A stretch of 37,606 nucleotides of DNA from Asaia bogorensis (GCA_945889625.1 CAMDCE010000052.1:1-37606), one strand, 5' to 3'; shown: positions 25,095 through 33,447, counted from the stretch's first letter. Notes: generated from the letters alone by a model not told the origin. Translations and numbers: made by a program.

Positions 25095-25936
25095 GTCAGC
25101 AACGAACTGTCGAGCTCACCCTTGAAGGCGAACGCGATGTCACCGGTCATCAGCACGTGGCCATCGCGCAACCACTCGACCGTGAGCGTGCCGCCATCGA
25201 CAACGACCTCGGCCTTGCGATCCACCAGGCCGCGACGGCTAGCCGCCACGAGCGCCGCACAAGCGCCCGAGCCGCAGGCAAGCGTGAGACCGGTGCCGCG
25301 TTCCCAGACGCGCAGCCTCAACTTGCCGTCGCCCACCTTCTGCGCCACTCCGATATTGGCGCGTTCCGGGAAGAAGCGGTCGTGCTCGAGCTTCGGTCCC
25401 AACTCTTCGAGCGGGATCGCGGCAAGGTCGTCGACGAAGAAGGTGGCGTGCGGATTGCCCATGTTGGTGCCGACGGGATCCTGCAATGGTCCGAGCCCGA
25501 CCGGCATGTGGTTGGTATCGCAAGCCGTCGCGACCGGGATCTCGCGCCAGTCGAGCAACGCCGGCCCCATGTCGACGGCGATCACCGGCAGGCCATTTAC
25601 GCCCTGTCCGGTCTTTTGCGATTCGAGCAGGCCGGAGATCGTCTGCACGGTGACGTGGTCGGTCTTGCGTTCGTCCATCAGCATCGAGGCCACGCAGCGC
25701 GTGGCGTTGCCACAGGCCCCAGCCTCGCCGCCGTCGGGATTGTAGATGCGCATGAAGACGTCGGCGTCTCGGTCGGTCGGCGGTTCCAGCACGATCAACT
25801 GGTCGCAGCCGACACCCCGCCGCCGGTCGGCGATGGCACGACGGCGCGCCGGCGTGAGTTCGAGCGAACCCCCGCGCGCGTCGAGCACGACGAAGTCGTT
25901 GCCCAACCCGTGCATCTTGAGAAACGGCTGAGTCAT
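25091..25936 (-). CDS. dapF: Diaminopimelate epimerase
   Basis: DapF interconverts LL- and meso-diaminopimelate for lysine and peptidoglycan synthesis. The 281-residue protein begins with FLKMHGLGNDFVVLDARGG and has both catalytic cysteines: Cys75 in EAGACGNATRC and Cys221 in LACGSGACAALVA. MGNPHATFFVDD and PERANIGVAQ are also typical. In many Alphaproteobacteria a tRNA methylthiotransferase gene (mtaB) lies between dapF and ftsY. Here dapF overlaps ftsY directly, so that gene is absent from this position. Confidence 0.96.
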   Translation of the reverse strand: MTQPFLKMHGLGNDFVVLDARGGSLELTPARRRAIADRRRGVGCDQLIVLEPPTDRDADVFMRIYNPDGGEAGACGNATRCVASMLMDERKTDHVTVQTISGLLESQKTGQGVNGLPVIAVDMGPALLDWREIPVATACDTNHMPVGLGPLQDPVGTNMGNPHATFFVDDLAAIPLEELGPKLEHDRFFPERANIGVAQKVGDGKLRLRVWERGTGLTLACGSGACAALVAASRRGLVDRKAEVVVDGGTLTVEWLRDGHVLMTGDIAFAFKGELDSSLLT

Positions 25937-25942
25937 GCGGCG

Positions 25943-26845
25943 CTATATGGCGGTTCGACCGGGCCAGCGCAACGAGCGTGCGCGGACCTGTCCGGCATGA
26001 GGGCCGCCCAGCTCGCGCACATCGAGGGCTGCGAGGTTCTTGGTATAGATCGTCATATGCAGGATGCCGAGCGGGTCGTAGGGCATGGCCGGTTCGACGA
26101 ACAGCGCGCGCTCGGCATCCCAGGCCGGCGTGGCATGGTGCACCGGCCAGTTGCAGCGGCTGGGCAACGGCTCATGGGCAAAGCCCTTGTCGTAGACCAG
26201 CACGTTCAGCGCGATCTGATCGGTCATATTGGCCGAGCGTTGCAGGGCCTCGCCCAGCAGAACGGCCCAGCCCGCCCAGTGCGGCGCGTCGGCCTTCAGG
26301 GCGAAGACGCCGGCATTGATCAGCGGATAGCGGATCAGCCGCTCGGCCGTTTCCCTTCCGAAGCCGGCCTCGAACGCCGCACCGTTGATCGAGGAGAACT
26401 CGTGCCAGGCATGATGGTAGTGGCGCATCGAGCGATGGATCTCCGGCGCCACGGCCAATGCGCCGGTGTGCGCCGCCGCCAGGAACAGCTCTATCGCATC
26501 GCCCTGCTGCACCCAGCAGTCGGCGTCGATCCAGAAATAGAGATCGAAGCCCGGAAAGTAGCGCGGCAGGAACGGTCGTGCTGTCAACGCCTTGTAGCCA
26601 TCCTTGAGGCTGGCGCGGCCCGGAAAGTCGAAATCCCACTTCGGTTCGACGAGCACAGCGCCCTGCCCTCGGCACCAGTCGCGCTGGTGGTCCGTCAGGC
26701 CGCAATCGAGGACGCCGAGCGACAGTGCGCGGCCTTGAGGCGCGGCGCGCAACGACCCGATGCATTCACTCAGCAGCGGAAAATAGGCGGCGTCGCCGCC
26801 GGTGATGGCAATTATACGTTCCGACACGTGGTCAGGATGGCCCAT
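25943..26845 (-). CDS. Glycosyltransferase-like protein (GT-A fold, DxD motif)
   Basis: The roughly 300-residue protein begins with a Rossmann-like strand (ERIIAITGGDAAYFPLLSECIGSLR). It carries a DAD motif (residues 107-109, in LYFWIDADCWVQQGDAIELFL) flanked by SLKDGYKALTARPFLPRYFPGFD, as in GT8-like enzymes that bind a nucleotide sugar through a metal ion. YPLINAGVFALKADAPHW resembles the acceptor-side block. There is no membrane segment. Donor and acceptor are unknown. ATG at 26845 is preferred over an upstream start at 26908, which would overlap the divergent isomerase gene. It lies 6 nt upstream of dapF and may be co-transcribed with it. Confidence 0.75.
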   Translation of the reverse strand: MGHPDHVSERIIAITGGDAAYFPLLSECIGSLRAAPQGRALSLGVLDCGLTDHQRDWCRGQGAVLVEPKWDFDFPGRASLKDGYKALTARPFLPRYFPGFDLYFWIDADCWVQQGDAIELFLAAAHTGALAVAPEIHRSMRHYHHAWHEFSSINGAAFEAGFGRETAERLIRYPLINAGVFALKADAPHWAGWAVLLGEALQRSANMTDQIALNVLVYDKGFAHEPLPSRCNWPVHHATPAWDAERALFVEPAMPYDPLGILHMTIYTKNLAALDVRELGGPHAGQVRARSLRWPGRTAI

Positions 26846-26900
26846 CAGCTCTTTGCTGTCGCCTGCCTTTCGGCCAAAGTCCGGCGTCGGAGGAAAGCCA

Positions 26901-27503
26901 ATGGCCAAGCACGTCGACTACTATGTCTCGCTCAATTCGCCGTGGACCTATCTCGGCTCGAAGCGCTTCGAGGCGATCGCCAGCAAGCACGGCGCCGACG
27001 TCACCATCTGGCCGGTCGATTTCGGCTCGGTGTTCGCCGTCTCGGGCGGACTGCCGCTGCCCAAGCGCGCGCCGCAACGCCAAGCCTACCGCATGATGGA
27101 GCTGAAGCGCTGGCGCGATCAGCTCGGCGTGAAGCTCACTCTCGAACCCAAGTTCTTCCCGGCCAACGAAGTGCCGGCGGCCCGGTGCGTCATCGCACTG
27201 CGCGAGCAGGGCCGCATGGCCGACGCCATCAAGGTCGCCCATGCCGTGCTCAATGCGCTGTGGGCGGAGGAAAAGAACACCGGCGATCCGGCCACGCTCA
27301 AATCCATCATCGCCGGTTGCGGCCTCGACGCCGACGCCGTGATGAAGGCAGGCGATGGACCCGCCATGGCCGACAAGCGCGAGGCCTTCACCAAGGCCGC
27401 CATCGCCAAGGGCGTGTTCGGCGCGCCGTCCTTCGTGATCGATGGCGAGATCTTCTGGGGTCAGGACCGGCTCGATTTCGTCGAGCGCAAGCTCGCTTCC
27501 TAA
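26901..27503 (+). CDS. 2-hydroxychromene-2-carboxylate isomerase-like DsbA-family protein
   Basis: The 200-residue protein has a DsbA-like thioredoxin fold with SLNSPWTYLGSKRFEAIA at the active-site position, where the serine replaces the redox cysteine. GVFGAPSFVIDGEIFWGQDRLDFVERKL at the C-terminus is the kappa-class GST/HCCA-isomerase signature. Such enzymes use glutathione to isomerise ring-fission products in aromatic degradation, though many homologues have unknown substrates. The ATG at 26901 follows GGAGG (26889-26893). It diverges from the glycosyltransferase gene, and its stop overlaps the end of the convergent CPBP gene. Confidence 0.9.
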   Translation: MAKHVDYYVSLNSPWTYLGSKRFEAIASKHGADVTIWPVDFGSVFAVSGGLPLPKRAPQRQAYRMMELKRWRDQLGVKLTLEPKFFPANEVPAARCVIALREQGRMADAIKVAHAVLNALWAEEKNTGDPATLKSIIAGCGLDADAVMKAGDGPAMADKREAFTKAAIAKGVFGAPSFVIDGEIFWGQDRLDFVERKLAS

Positions 27504-28183
27504 ATGTCGATAAAGGCGGCTGCAGTCACGGCGAAGGCGTTGTTCGCCACATGCGCAAAGAGTGACGGCACCAGCGAATCGGTGCGCCATCGCAGCCAGC
27601 CGAACAGGAGACCAAGCGGCAGCACCAACACGATGTGCGCCAGCTCGTAGTGGGCGGCGGCAAAGGCCAGCGAGCTCACGACGAAGGCCACGCCGGAATT
27701 CCAGCGGCTTTCCAGCCAGCCGTAGAGCAGGCCGCGGAAGATCAGCTCTTCGGCGAGCGGCGCGAGCGCCGCCATGACCGCCAGGCTGGCCAGGAACTGC
27801 GCGGGGTCGCGGTTCACCTTGAGGGCTTCCTTGACCCCCAGGGGCTCCACGCCGAGCTGGCTGACGATGACCGACACAACGAGTGTGCCGATCGCGCCCA
27901 ACACGATCGGCCGCCACCCGACGCCGCGAAAGCCCAGCGCCGGTAAGGCGGCCCTGCCCAGCGGCGCTACGGCCGCGATCACGCCCACCAAACCGACAAC
28001 AAAGAAGACCGTGAGCGCCCCGAGAAGACCCGTTTGAGTGGCGTGCTCGCGCAGCAAATAGGCCGCCAACACAAGGACTGCCGGGCAAAGGCCCAGGAAG
28101 ATCAGGAGATGGCGGTCCCGGATGGCCGGCTTATCTATATCTTCCAATGGGTTAGTGTAGATCGGCAAGCCTTTTGACTCCAT
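27500..28183 (-). CDS. CPBP-family intramembrane metalloprotease
   Basis: The 227-residue membrane protein has the CPBP (CAAX protease and bacteriocin-processing) motifs: EELIFRG with Glu145, Glu146 and Arg150, FAAAHYELAH (His178) and SLFAHVANN (His211). Six or so hydrophobic helices surround them. Bacterial members process or bind unknown membrane peptides; no peptide substrate gene is adjacent. It starts next to the ffh promoter, and the -35 box at 28174 overlaps its first codons. No clear ribosome-binding site precedes its ATG. Confidence 0.88.
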   Translation of the reverse strand: MESKGLPIYTNPLEDIDKPAIRDRHLLIFLGLCPAVLVLAAYLLREHATQTGLLGALTVFFVVGLVGVIAAVAPLGRAALPALGFRGVGWRPIVLGAIGTLVVSVIVSQLGVEPLGVKEALKVNRDPAQFLASLAVMAALAPLAEELIFRGLLYGWLESRWNSGVAFVVSSLAFAAAHYELAHIVLVLPLGLLFGWLRWRTDSLVPSLFAHVANNAFAVTAAAFIDI

Positions 28184-28202
28184 GCCCGGCAGGTCTTATA
28201 CC
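28174..28202 (+). promoter_or_regulatory. Probable sigma-70-like promoter of the ffh-rpsP-rimM-trmD-rplS operon
   Basis: TTGACT (28174-28179) and TATACC (28197-28202) are 17 bp apart; TTATAC at 28196 with a 16-bp spacer is equivalent. Transcription would start near 28209, giving a leader of about 115 nt before the ffh ATG. The promoter overlaps the start codon of the divergent CPBP gene, so the two may interfere. Confidence 0.6.
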
Positions 28203-28322
28203 CCGGCCGCTCAATCGGTCGTGCCGATTTCTACCGGTTCCCCCTCTGGGGAGCTCCGCTGATCCGCGAAGGTTCGCGCATCGGCGCGATTTTCGTTTGG
28301 GCGAACGGAGTTGTGGAACGGC

Positions 28323-29723
28323 ATGTTCGAGGGTCTCAGCAAACGTCTGGGCGACGTATTCGACAAGCTTCGCGGGCGCGGTGCGCTCTCGGAAGTCGAC
28401 GTCGACGCGGCCCTGCGTGAGGTCCGCACCGCCCTGCTCGAAGCCGACGTGGCCTTGCCCGTCGTACGCGATTTCATCGACGGGATTCGGCCCAAGGCGA
28501 TCGGCGCCGACGTCATCCGCTCGGTCACGCCGGGCCAGATGGTCATCAAGATCGTCAACGATCACCTGGTCGAGATGCTGGGCGGCACGGTGGCCGACCT
28601 CGACCTCAACGCCATTCCGCCGGTCGTCATTCTGATGGTCGGCCTGCAGGGCTCGGGCAAGACGACGTCGAGCGCCAAGATCGCCTACCGCCTGAGCCAG
28701 GGTCCACAGGGCATGGCGGCCGAGTTCGGCGGCTCCTTCTCGGTCAAGCGCAAGGTCATGATGGCCTCGCTCGACACGCGCCGTCCCGCCGCCCAGCAGC
28801 AGCTCGCCGTGCTCGGCACCCAGACCGGCGTGCCGACGCTGCCCATCGTGCCGCTCGAAATGCCGCTCGCCATCACGCGGCGCGCGCTCGAGACGGCGCG
28901 ACGCGAGGGCTTCGACGTTCTCATTCTCGACACCGCCGGCCGCCTCGCCATCGACGAAGAGCTGATGAAGGAAGTGGCCGACATCAGCGCGCTCGCCAAG
29001 CCCAAGGAGACCCTGCTGGTCGCCGATGCCATGACCGGCCAGGACGCAGTCAACGTGGCGAAGGCCTTCAACGAGCGGCTGGCCGTTACCGGAATCGTGC
29101 TGACGCGGGTCGACGGCGACGCCCGCGGTGGCGCGGCGCTCTCGATGCGCGCCGTCACCGGCCGGCCGGTCAAGCTGATCGGCGTCGGCGAGAAGTTCGA
29201 CGCGCTCGAGCCGTTCCATCCCGACCGCATCGCCGGCCGCATCCTCGGCATGGGCGACATCGTCTCGCTGGTCGAGCGCGCCGCCGAGACGATCGACAAG
29301 GAAGACGCCGAGAAGCTCGCCGCCCGGGTCCGCAAGGGCCAGTTCGACATGGACGACCTGCTGAGCCAGCTCCGCCAGCTGCGCAAGATGGGCGGCCTGC
29401 AAGGGTTGATGGGCATGCTGCCGGGCGCCATGCAGGCCAAGGCCGCGATGTCCAAGGCCAAGATCGACGAGGGTCAGCTCAAGCGCCAGGAGGCGGTCAT
29501 TCTTTCGATGACACCCAAGGAGCGCCGCAACCCCGACCTGATCCACGCCTCGCGCAAGAAGCGCATCGCCAAGGGATCGGGCGTGCAGGTCCAGGACGTC
29601 AACAAACTGCTGAAGCAGCACGCCGATATGCTGAAGATGATGAAAAGGGTCAACAAGCTCGGAGAAAAGGGATTCATGCGCAGCCTGGGCGGCATGACGC
29701 CGCCGCCGGGTTTCCCGCGCTGA
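28323..29723 (+). CDS. ffh: Signal recognition particle protein Ffh
   Basis: Ffh (SRP54) binds signal peptides and 4.5S RNA and delivers ribosomes to FtsY. The 466-residue protein shows the N domain, the G-domain motifs GLQGSGKTTSSAKIA (about 107-121), DTRRPAAQQQL, DTAGRLAIDEELM and TRVDGDARGGAAL, and a methionine-rich M domain toward the end (MGGLQGLMGMLPGAMQAKAAM, then MLKMMKRVNKLGEKGFMRSLGGM). The start MFEGLSKRLGDVFDKLRGRG is canonical. TTG at 28311 in the same frame is a weaker alternative. It leads the ribosomal operon. Confidence 0.97.
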   Translation: MFEGLSKRLGDVFDKLRGRGALSEVDVDAALREVRTALLEADVALPVVRDFIDGIRPKAIGADVIRSVTPGQMVIKIVNDHLVEMLGGTVADLDLNAIPPVVILMVGLQGSGKTTSSAKIAYRLSQGPQGMAAEFGGSFSVKRKVMMASLDTRRPAAQQQLAVLGTQTGVPTLPIVPLEMPLAITRRALETARREGFDVLILDTAGRLAIDEELMKEVADISALAKPKETLLVADAMTGQDAVNVAKAFNERLAVTGIVLTRVDGDARGGAALSMRAVTGRPVKLIGVGEKFDALEPFHPDRIAGRILGMGDIVSLVERAAETIDKEDAEKLAARVRKGQFDMDDLLSQLRQLRKMGGLQGLMGMLPGAMQAKAAMSKAKIDEGQLKRQEAVILSMTPKERRNPDLIHASRKKRIAKGSGVQVQDVNKLLKQHADMLKMMKRVNKLGEKGFMRSLGGMTPPPGFPR

Positions 29724-29774
29724 GGGATTTTTGAAACTTACGAATCGGACGGATCGAAAGAGAGGATCGACAGA

Positions 29775-30167
29775 ATGCTAGCCATCCGCATGACACGTCA
29801 CGGCGCCAAGAAGCGGCCGTTCTTCCACATCGTGGTGGCCGACTCGCGCAGCCCGCGCGACGGCCGCTTCATCGAGAAGCTCGGTACCTACAATCCCTTG
29901 CTGCCGCGCGAGCACGCCCAGCGGCTGACGCTCGACAAGGAGCGTATCGCGCACTGGCTCAAGGTCGGCGCCCAGCCGTCGGACCGCGTCGCCAAGTTTC
30001 TCGCCCAGGCGGAGATGATGAAGCCGCGCGAGCGCCGCGAGCAGACCAAGAAGCCGCTGCCGCGCGCCAAGACGCAGGAGCGCATGAAAGCTGCTGAAGC
30101 CGGTGCCGCGGCGGCTGCCGCCGCGCCGGCACCGGCCGAGGCCGAGAAGGAGGCCGCTGCCAGCTGA
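29775..30167 (+). CDS. rpsP: 30S ribosomal protein S16
   Basis: The first 85 or so residues match S16: MLAIRMTRHGAKKRPFFHIVVADSRSPRDGRFIEKLGTYNPL, then RIAHWLKVGAQPSDRVAKFL. The total of 130 residues is long because of an Ala/Glu/Lys-rich C-terminal tail (AAEAGAAAAAAAPAPAEAEKE), a common but poorly conserved extension in Alphaproteobacteria. AGAGGA (29761-29766) is the ribosome-binding site. Its TGA overlaps the rimM ATG (TGATG), so the two are translationally coupled. Confidence 0.97.
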   Translation: MLAIRMTRHGAKKRPFFHIVVADSRSPRDGRFIEKLGTYNPLLPREHAQRLTLDKERIAHWLKVGAQPSDRVAKFLAQAEMMKPRERREQTKKPLPRAKTQERMKAAEAGAAAAAAAPAPAEAEKEAAAS

Positions 30168-30700
30168 TGAGCAAGGGCCGCGTCCTGCTGGGCGTCGTCG
30201 CGGCGCCCCACGGTGTGCGCGGCCTGGTGCGCATCAGGAGTTTCACCGAGGACCCGATGGCGGTGGCGAAATACGGCCCGCTGTCCGACGAGACGGGGAG
30301 GAAGGAGTACCGGGTCGAGGCTCTCAGCACCGCACGCGGCGCTGTCCTGGCCCGGATCGAGGGCGTAGCCGATCGCACGGCGGCCGAGGCAATACGGGGC
30401 TTGCGGCTCTATGTGGAGCGCGAGCGTCTGCCGGCGACGGGCGAGCGGGAGTGGTACGAGGCGGACCTGGTCGGTCTCGCCGCGGTCGGCCGGGACGGCC
30501 GGGATTGGGGCAAGGTGATCGCCTTCCACGATTTCGGCGGCGGGCTGACGATAGAGGTGTCGGGAGGAGCGGCATCGAAGAGCTCGATGATGCTGCCCTT
30601 CACCGACGAGGTGGTGCCCGAGATCGATGTCGAGGGCGGCAAGGTGGTGGTCGAACCGCCGGCGGGTCTGCTGGCGGGCGGCGCAACGAAGGAGGAGTGA
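30167..30700 (+). CDS. rimM: Ribosome maturation factor RimM
   Basis: RimM assists maturation of the 30S head by binding S19. The 177-residue protein has the N-terminal RimM domain (VLLGVVAAPHGVRGLVRIRSFTEDP, then LARIEGVADRTAAEAIRGLRLYVERERLP) and a C-terminal PRC-barrel domain (EWYEADLVGLAAV, VIAFHDFGGGLTIEV, MLPFTDEVVPEIDVEGGKVVVEPPAGLL). It overlaps rpsP by one base and is followed by trmD after 6 nt, the standard order. Confidence 0.96.
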   Translation: MSKGRVLLGVVAAPHGVRGLVRIRSFTEDPMAVAKYGPLSDETGRKEYRVEALSTARGAVLARIEGVADRTAAEAIRGLRLYVERERLPATGEREWYEADLVGLAAVGRDGRDWGKVIAFHDFGGGLTIEVSGGAASKSSMMLPFTDEVVPEIDVEGGKVVVEPPAGLLAGGATKEE

Positions 30701-30706
30701 GGCAAC

Positions 30707-31426
30707 GTGTGGCGCGCGACGGCGCTGACGCTCTTCCCGGAGATGTTTCCGGGCCCGCTGGGCGAGAGCCTGGCCGGCAAGGCATTGAAGGAAGGGCTGT
30801 GGGAGCTGTCGGCGGTCGACATCAGGGGGTTCGCCAGGGATCGCCACGGCACGGTGGATGATGCGCCCTTCGGGGGCGGCGCCGGCATGGTGCTGAAACC
30901 CGATGTGCTGTCGGCGGCCATCGACGCGGTTGCCGAGCCTGGCATGCCGAAGATCCTGCTGTCGCCGCGGGGCACGCCGTTCACTCAGGCGCGCGGGCGG
31001 CAACTGGCGGCGGGTCCGGGCGTGGTGCTGGTGTGCGGGCGGTTCGAGGGCGTCGATGAGCGCGTCATCGAGGCCCACGCGCTGGAGGAGGTTTCGGTTG
31101 GCGATTTCGTGCTTTCGGGCGGTGAGATCGCGGCCATGGCGGTGATGGATTGCTGCTTGCGGCTGCTGCCCGGCGTGATGGGCGAGCCTCTATCGGCGAG
31201 CGAGGAGAGTTTCGAGGACGGATTGCTGGAGTACCCGCATTACACGAGACCGGCGACATGGGTCGGCCCCGACGGAACCGAACGGCGCGTGCCGGAGGTT
31301 CTGGTCTCTGGTCACCACGGCAAGGTGGCCGAGTGGCGGAGCAGGCAGCGGGAAGAGATCACGCGGCGGCGGCGGCCTGATTTGTGGGGACGTCGTGCGG
31401 CCGCAAAGGGAAACGAAGAGAAGTGA
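30707..31426 (+). CDS. trmD: tRNA (guanine(37)-N1)-methyltransferase TrmD
   Basis: TrmD methylates G37 next to the anticodon and prevents frameshifting. The 239-residue SPOUT-fold protein contains TLFPEMFPGPLGESLAGKAL, DDAPFGGGAGMVLKPDVL, the knot region LLSPRGTPFTQ and VCGRFEGVDERVIEAHALEEVSVGDFVLSGGEIAAMAVMD, and the C-terminal YPHYTRPATW and LVSGHHGKVAEWR. It starts with GTG at 30707, preceded by GGAGGAG (30691-30697), which overlaps the end of rimM. Confidence 0.97.
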   Translation: MWRATALTLFPEMFPGPLGESLAGKALKEGLWELSAVDIRGFARDRHGTVDDAPFGGGAGMVLKPDVLSAAIDAVAEPGMPKILLSPRGTPFTQARGRQLAAGPGVVLVCGRFEGVDERVIEAHALEEVSVGDFVLSGGEIAAMAVMDCCLRLLPGVMGEPLSASEESFEDGLLEYPHYTRPATWVGPDGTERRVPEVLVSGHHGKVAEWRSRQREEITRRRRPDLWGRRAAAKGNEEK

Positions 31427-31442
31427 CGAAAGGATGGATGCG

Positions 31443-31931
31443 ATGAACATTCTAGACGCGATCGGCCAGGCGACGGTCGACAAGGTACAAAGCGAGCGGC
31501 CGGTGCCGCGCTTCGAGGCGGGCGACACGTTGCGCGTGCACGTCAAGGTCCAGGAAGGCGCCCGCGAGCGCCTGCAGGTCTTCGAGGGTGTCTGCATCGG
31601 CCGCAAGAACGCCGGCGTCAACTCCTCGTTCACAGTGCGCAAGATCAGCTTCAACGAAGGCGTCGAGCGCGTGTTCCCGCTCTATGGCCCGCTGATCTGG
31701 GAGATCGAGGTCGTCCGCAAGGGCGTGGTGCGCCGCGCCAAGCTCTATTACCTGCGCGACCTGCGCGGCAAGGCGAGCCGCATCTCCGAGGACGTCGAAG
31801 CCCAGCGCGAGCTGGTCGCCGAGCAGGCCGAAGAGGCCGCCAAGCGGCCGCGGCGCGAGAAGCTCAAGAAGGAAAAGCCCAAGGAAGAGAAAACCGTTCG
31901 CGCCGCCAAGGGCGGCGGCGGCAAGAAGTAG
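31443..31931 (+). CDS. rplS: 50S ribosomal protein L19
   Basis: The first 115 or so residues are L19: RFEAGDTLRVHVKVQEGARERLQVFEGVCIGRKNAGVNSSFTVRKISFNEGVERVFPLYGP, then KGVVRRAKLYYLRDLRGKASRI. At 162 residues it is longer than usual because of a highly charged Lys/Glu/Ala tail (KRPRREKLKKEKPKEEKTVRAAKGGGGKK). The ATG at 31443 is chosen because GAAAGG (31428-31433) lies 9 nt upstream; ATG at 31434 overlaps that site. leuC follows after 7 nt. Confidence 0.96.
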   Translation: MNILDAIGQATVDKVQSERPVPRFEAGDTLRVHVKVQEGARERLQVFEGVCIGRKNAGVNSSFTVRKISFNEGVERVFPLYGPLIWEIEVVRKGVVRRAKLYYLRDLRGKASRISEDVEAQRELVAEQAEEAAKRPRREKLKKEKPKEEKTVRAAKGGGGKK

Positions 31932-31938
31932 GTGCAGC

Positions 31939-33378
31939 ATGGCGTTCCGTAAGAAGTCGGCCACGCCGCCCCCGCCGCCGCCGCGCACCCTGTTCGAGAA
32001 GATCTGGGATGCCCACGTCGTCGACCGTCAGGACGACGGCACCTGCGTGATCTACATCGACAAGCACCTGGTGCACGAAGTGACCAGCCCGCAGGCCTTC
32101 GAAGGCCTGCGCATGGCCGGCCGCCCCGTGCGCCGGCCCGACGCCACCGTTGCGGTGGCCGACCACAACACGTCGACCACACCGGTCGGCGAGGGCGGCA
32201 TGGACGAGGAGTCGCGCATCCAGGTCGAGACGCTGGAGAAGAACGTCGCCGAATTCGGCGTGCCCTATTTCGACATGAACGACGCCCGCCGCGGCATCGT
32301 GCACGTGATCGGCCCCGAGCAGGGCCTGACGCTTCCCGGCATGACCATCGTGTGCGGCGACAGCCACACCTCGACCCACGGCGCGTTCGGTGCGCTGGCC
32401 TTCGGCATCGGCACCTCCGAGGTCGAGCACGTGCTCGCCACCCAGACAGTGATCCAGCGGCCCGCCAAGAACATGCGCGTGGGAGTCGAGGGCAGCCTGC
32501 CGCTCGGCGTTACCGCCAAGGACGTGATCCTCGCCATCATCGGCAAGCTCGGCACCGCCGGCGGCACCGGCTATGTCATTGAATATGCCGGCCGCGCCAT
32601 CCGTGAGCTCACGATGGAAGGCCGCATGACCGTCTGCAACATGTCGATCGAGGCCGGCGCGCGCGCCGGCCTGATCGCGCCCGACGAGACGACCTTCAAG
32701 TACCTCGAAGGCCGGCCCTTCGCGCCCAAGGGCGGCGCCTGGGATCTGGCGTTGGGTCAGTGGCGGCGGCTGCCGAGCGATCGCGGCGCGGTGTTCGACA
32801 GCCAGCTCGACCTTCTCGCCTCGGACATCCCGCCGATGGTCACCTGGGGCACCAGCCCGCAGGACGCGCTGCCGATCACCGACGTCGTTCCCGACCCGGC
32901 CAATGCGCCGGACGAGAACCGCCGCGAGGCTTGGGCGCGCTCGCTCGCCTACATGGGCCTGACGCCGGGTACCCGGCTGGTCGACGTGCCGATCGACCGG
33001 GTTTTCATCGGCTCGTGCACCAACGGCCGCATCGAGGACCTGCGCGCCGCCGCCGAGATCGCGCGCGGCCGCAAGGTGGCGGCGAACGTCTCGGCCATGG
33101 TCGTGCCGGGCTCCGGCCTTGTGAAGGCCGAGGCCGAGAAGGAAGGTCTCGACAAGATCTTCCTCGAGGCCGGCTTCGAATGGCGCATCCAGGGCTGCTC
33201 GATGTGCCTGGCCATGAACGCCGACCGGCTCGAGCCCGGCCAGCGCTGTGCCTCGACCTCTAACCGCAACTTCGAAGGTCGCCAGGGCCGTGGCGGGCGC
33301 ACCCATCTGGTGAGCCCGGCAATGGCGGCGGCCGCTGCCATCAAAGGCACACTGGCCGATGTGCGCGACTACCAATAG
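31939..33378 (+). CDS. leuC: 3-isopropylmalate dehydratase, large subunit
   Basis: LeuC with LeuD isomerises 2- to 3-isopropylmalate in leucine synthesis, using a [4Fe-4S] cluster. The 479-residue protein has TLFEKIWDAHVV, VADHNTSTT, GDSHTSTHGAFGALAFGIGTSEVEHVLATQ, the cluster cysteines in FIGSCTNGRIEDLRAAA and QGCSMCLAMN, and TSNRNFEGRQGRGGRTHLVSPAMAAAAA. It has an extra N-terminal run of six prolines (KKSATPPPPPPR), which may need EF-P for translation. It directly follows rplS but is separated from leuD by the RDD gene cluster. Confidence 0.97.
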   Translation: MAFRKKSATPPPPPPRTLFEKIWDAHVVDRQDDGTCVIYIDKHLVHEVTSPQAFEGLRMAGRPVRRPDATVAVADHNTSTTPVGEGGMDEESRIQVETLEKNVAEFGVPYFDMNDARRGIVHVIGPEQGLTLPGMTIVCGDSHTSTHGAFGALAFGIGTSEVEHVLATQTVIQRPAKNMRVGVEGSLPLGVTAKDVILAIIGKLGTAGGTGYVIEYAGRAIRELTMEGRMTVCNMSIEAGARAGLIAPDETTFKYLEGRPFAPKGGAWDLALGQWRRLPSDRGAVFDSQLDLLASDIPPMVTWGTSPQDALPITDVVPDPANAPDENRREAWARSLAYMGLTPGTRLVDVPIDRVFIGSCTNGRIEDLRAAAEIARGRKVAANVSAMVVPGSGLVKAEAEKEGLDKIFLEAGFEWRIQGCSMCLAMNADRLEPGQRCASTSNRNFEGRQGRGGRTHLVSPAMAAAAAIKGTLADVRDYQ

Positions 33379-33447
33379 CGGTCTCTGAACGACCGGTGCT
33401 AACGTGGCGGGCGGTGCAGCGGTGTACCGCCCGATTTCGTTGGGAGA
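33373..33447 (+). repeat. Duplicated leader, copy 1 (leuC end to first RDD gene)
   Basis: This stretch of about 75 bp, from the CAATAG stop of leuC to the ribosome-binding site of the first RDD gene, recurs at 33944-34019 with only a few differences. It contains a hairpin, GGGCGGTGCA (33409-33418) with TGTACCGCCC (33423-33432), followed by a T-rich stretch (GATTTCGTT). The hairpin resembles an intrinsic terminator or attenuator placed just before the GGGAG ribosome-binding site. Confidence 0.8.
33409..33441 (+). terminator. Terminator/attenuator-like hairpin after leuC
   Basis: A 10-bp GC-rich stem with a 4-nt loop (one G.T wobble) is followed by ATTTCGTT. It lies 31 nt after the leuC stop codon and directly before the RDD ribosome-binding site. 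The T tract is interrupted, so termination may be partial. Confidence 0.45.

Noticed and set aside
25157..27565. 802-codon plus-strand open frame over dapF and the glycosyltransferase gene
   Set aside because: It is antisense to dapF, whose catalytic cysteines are clear. The translation lacks any domain and runs through several real genes.
28203..28322. 4.5S SRP RNA gene in the leader of ffh
   Set aside because: The conserved SRP RNA apical loop (GGAAGCAGCC-type) is not present; the stretch looks like an ordinary 5' leader.
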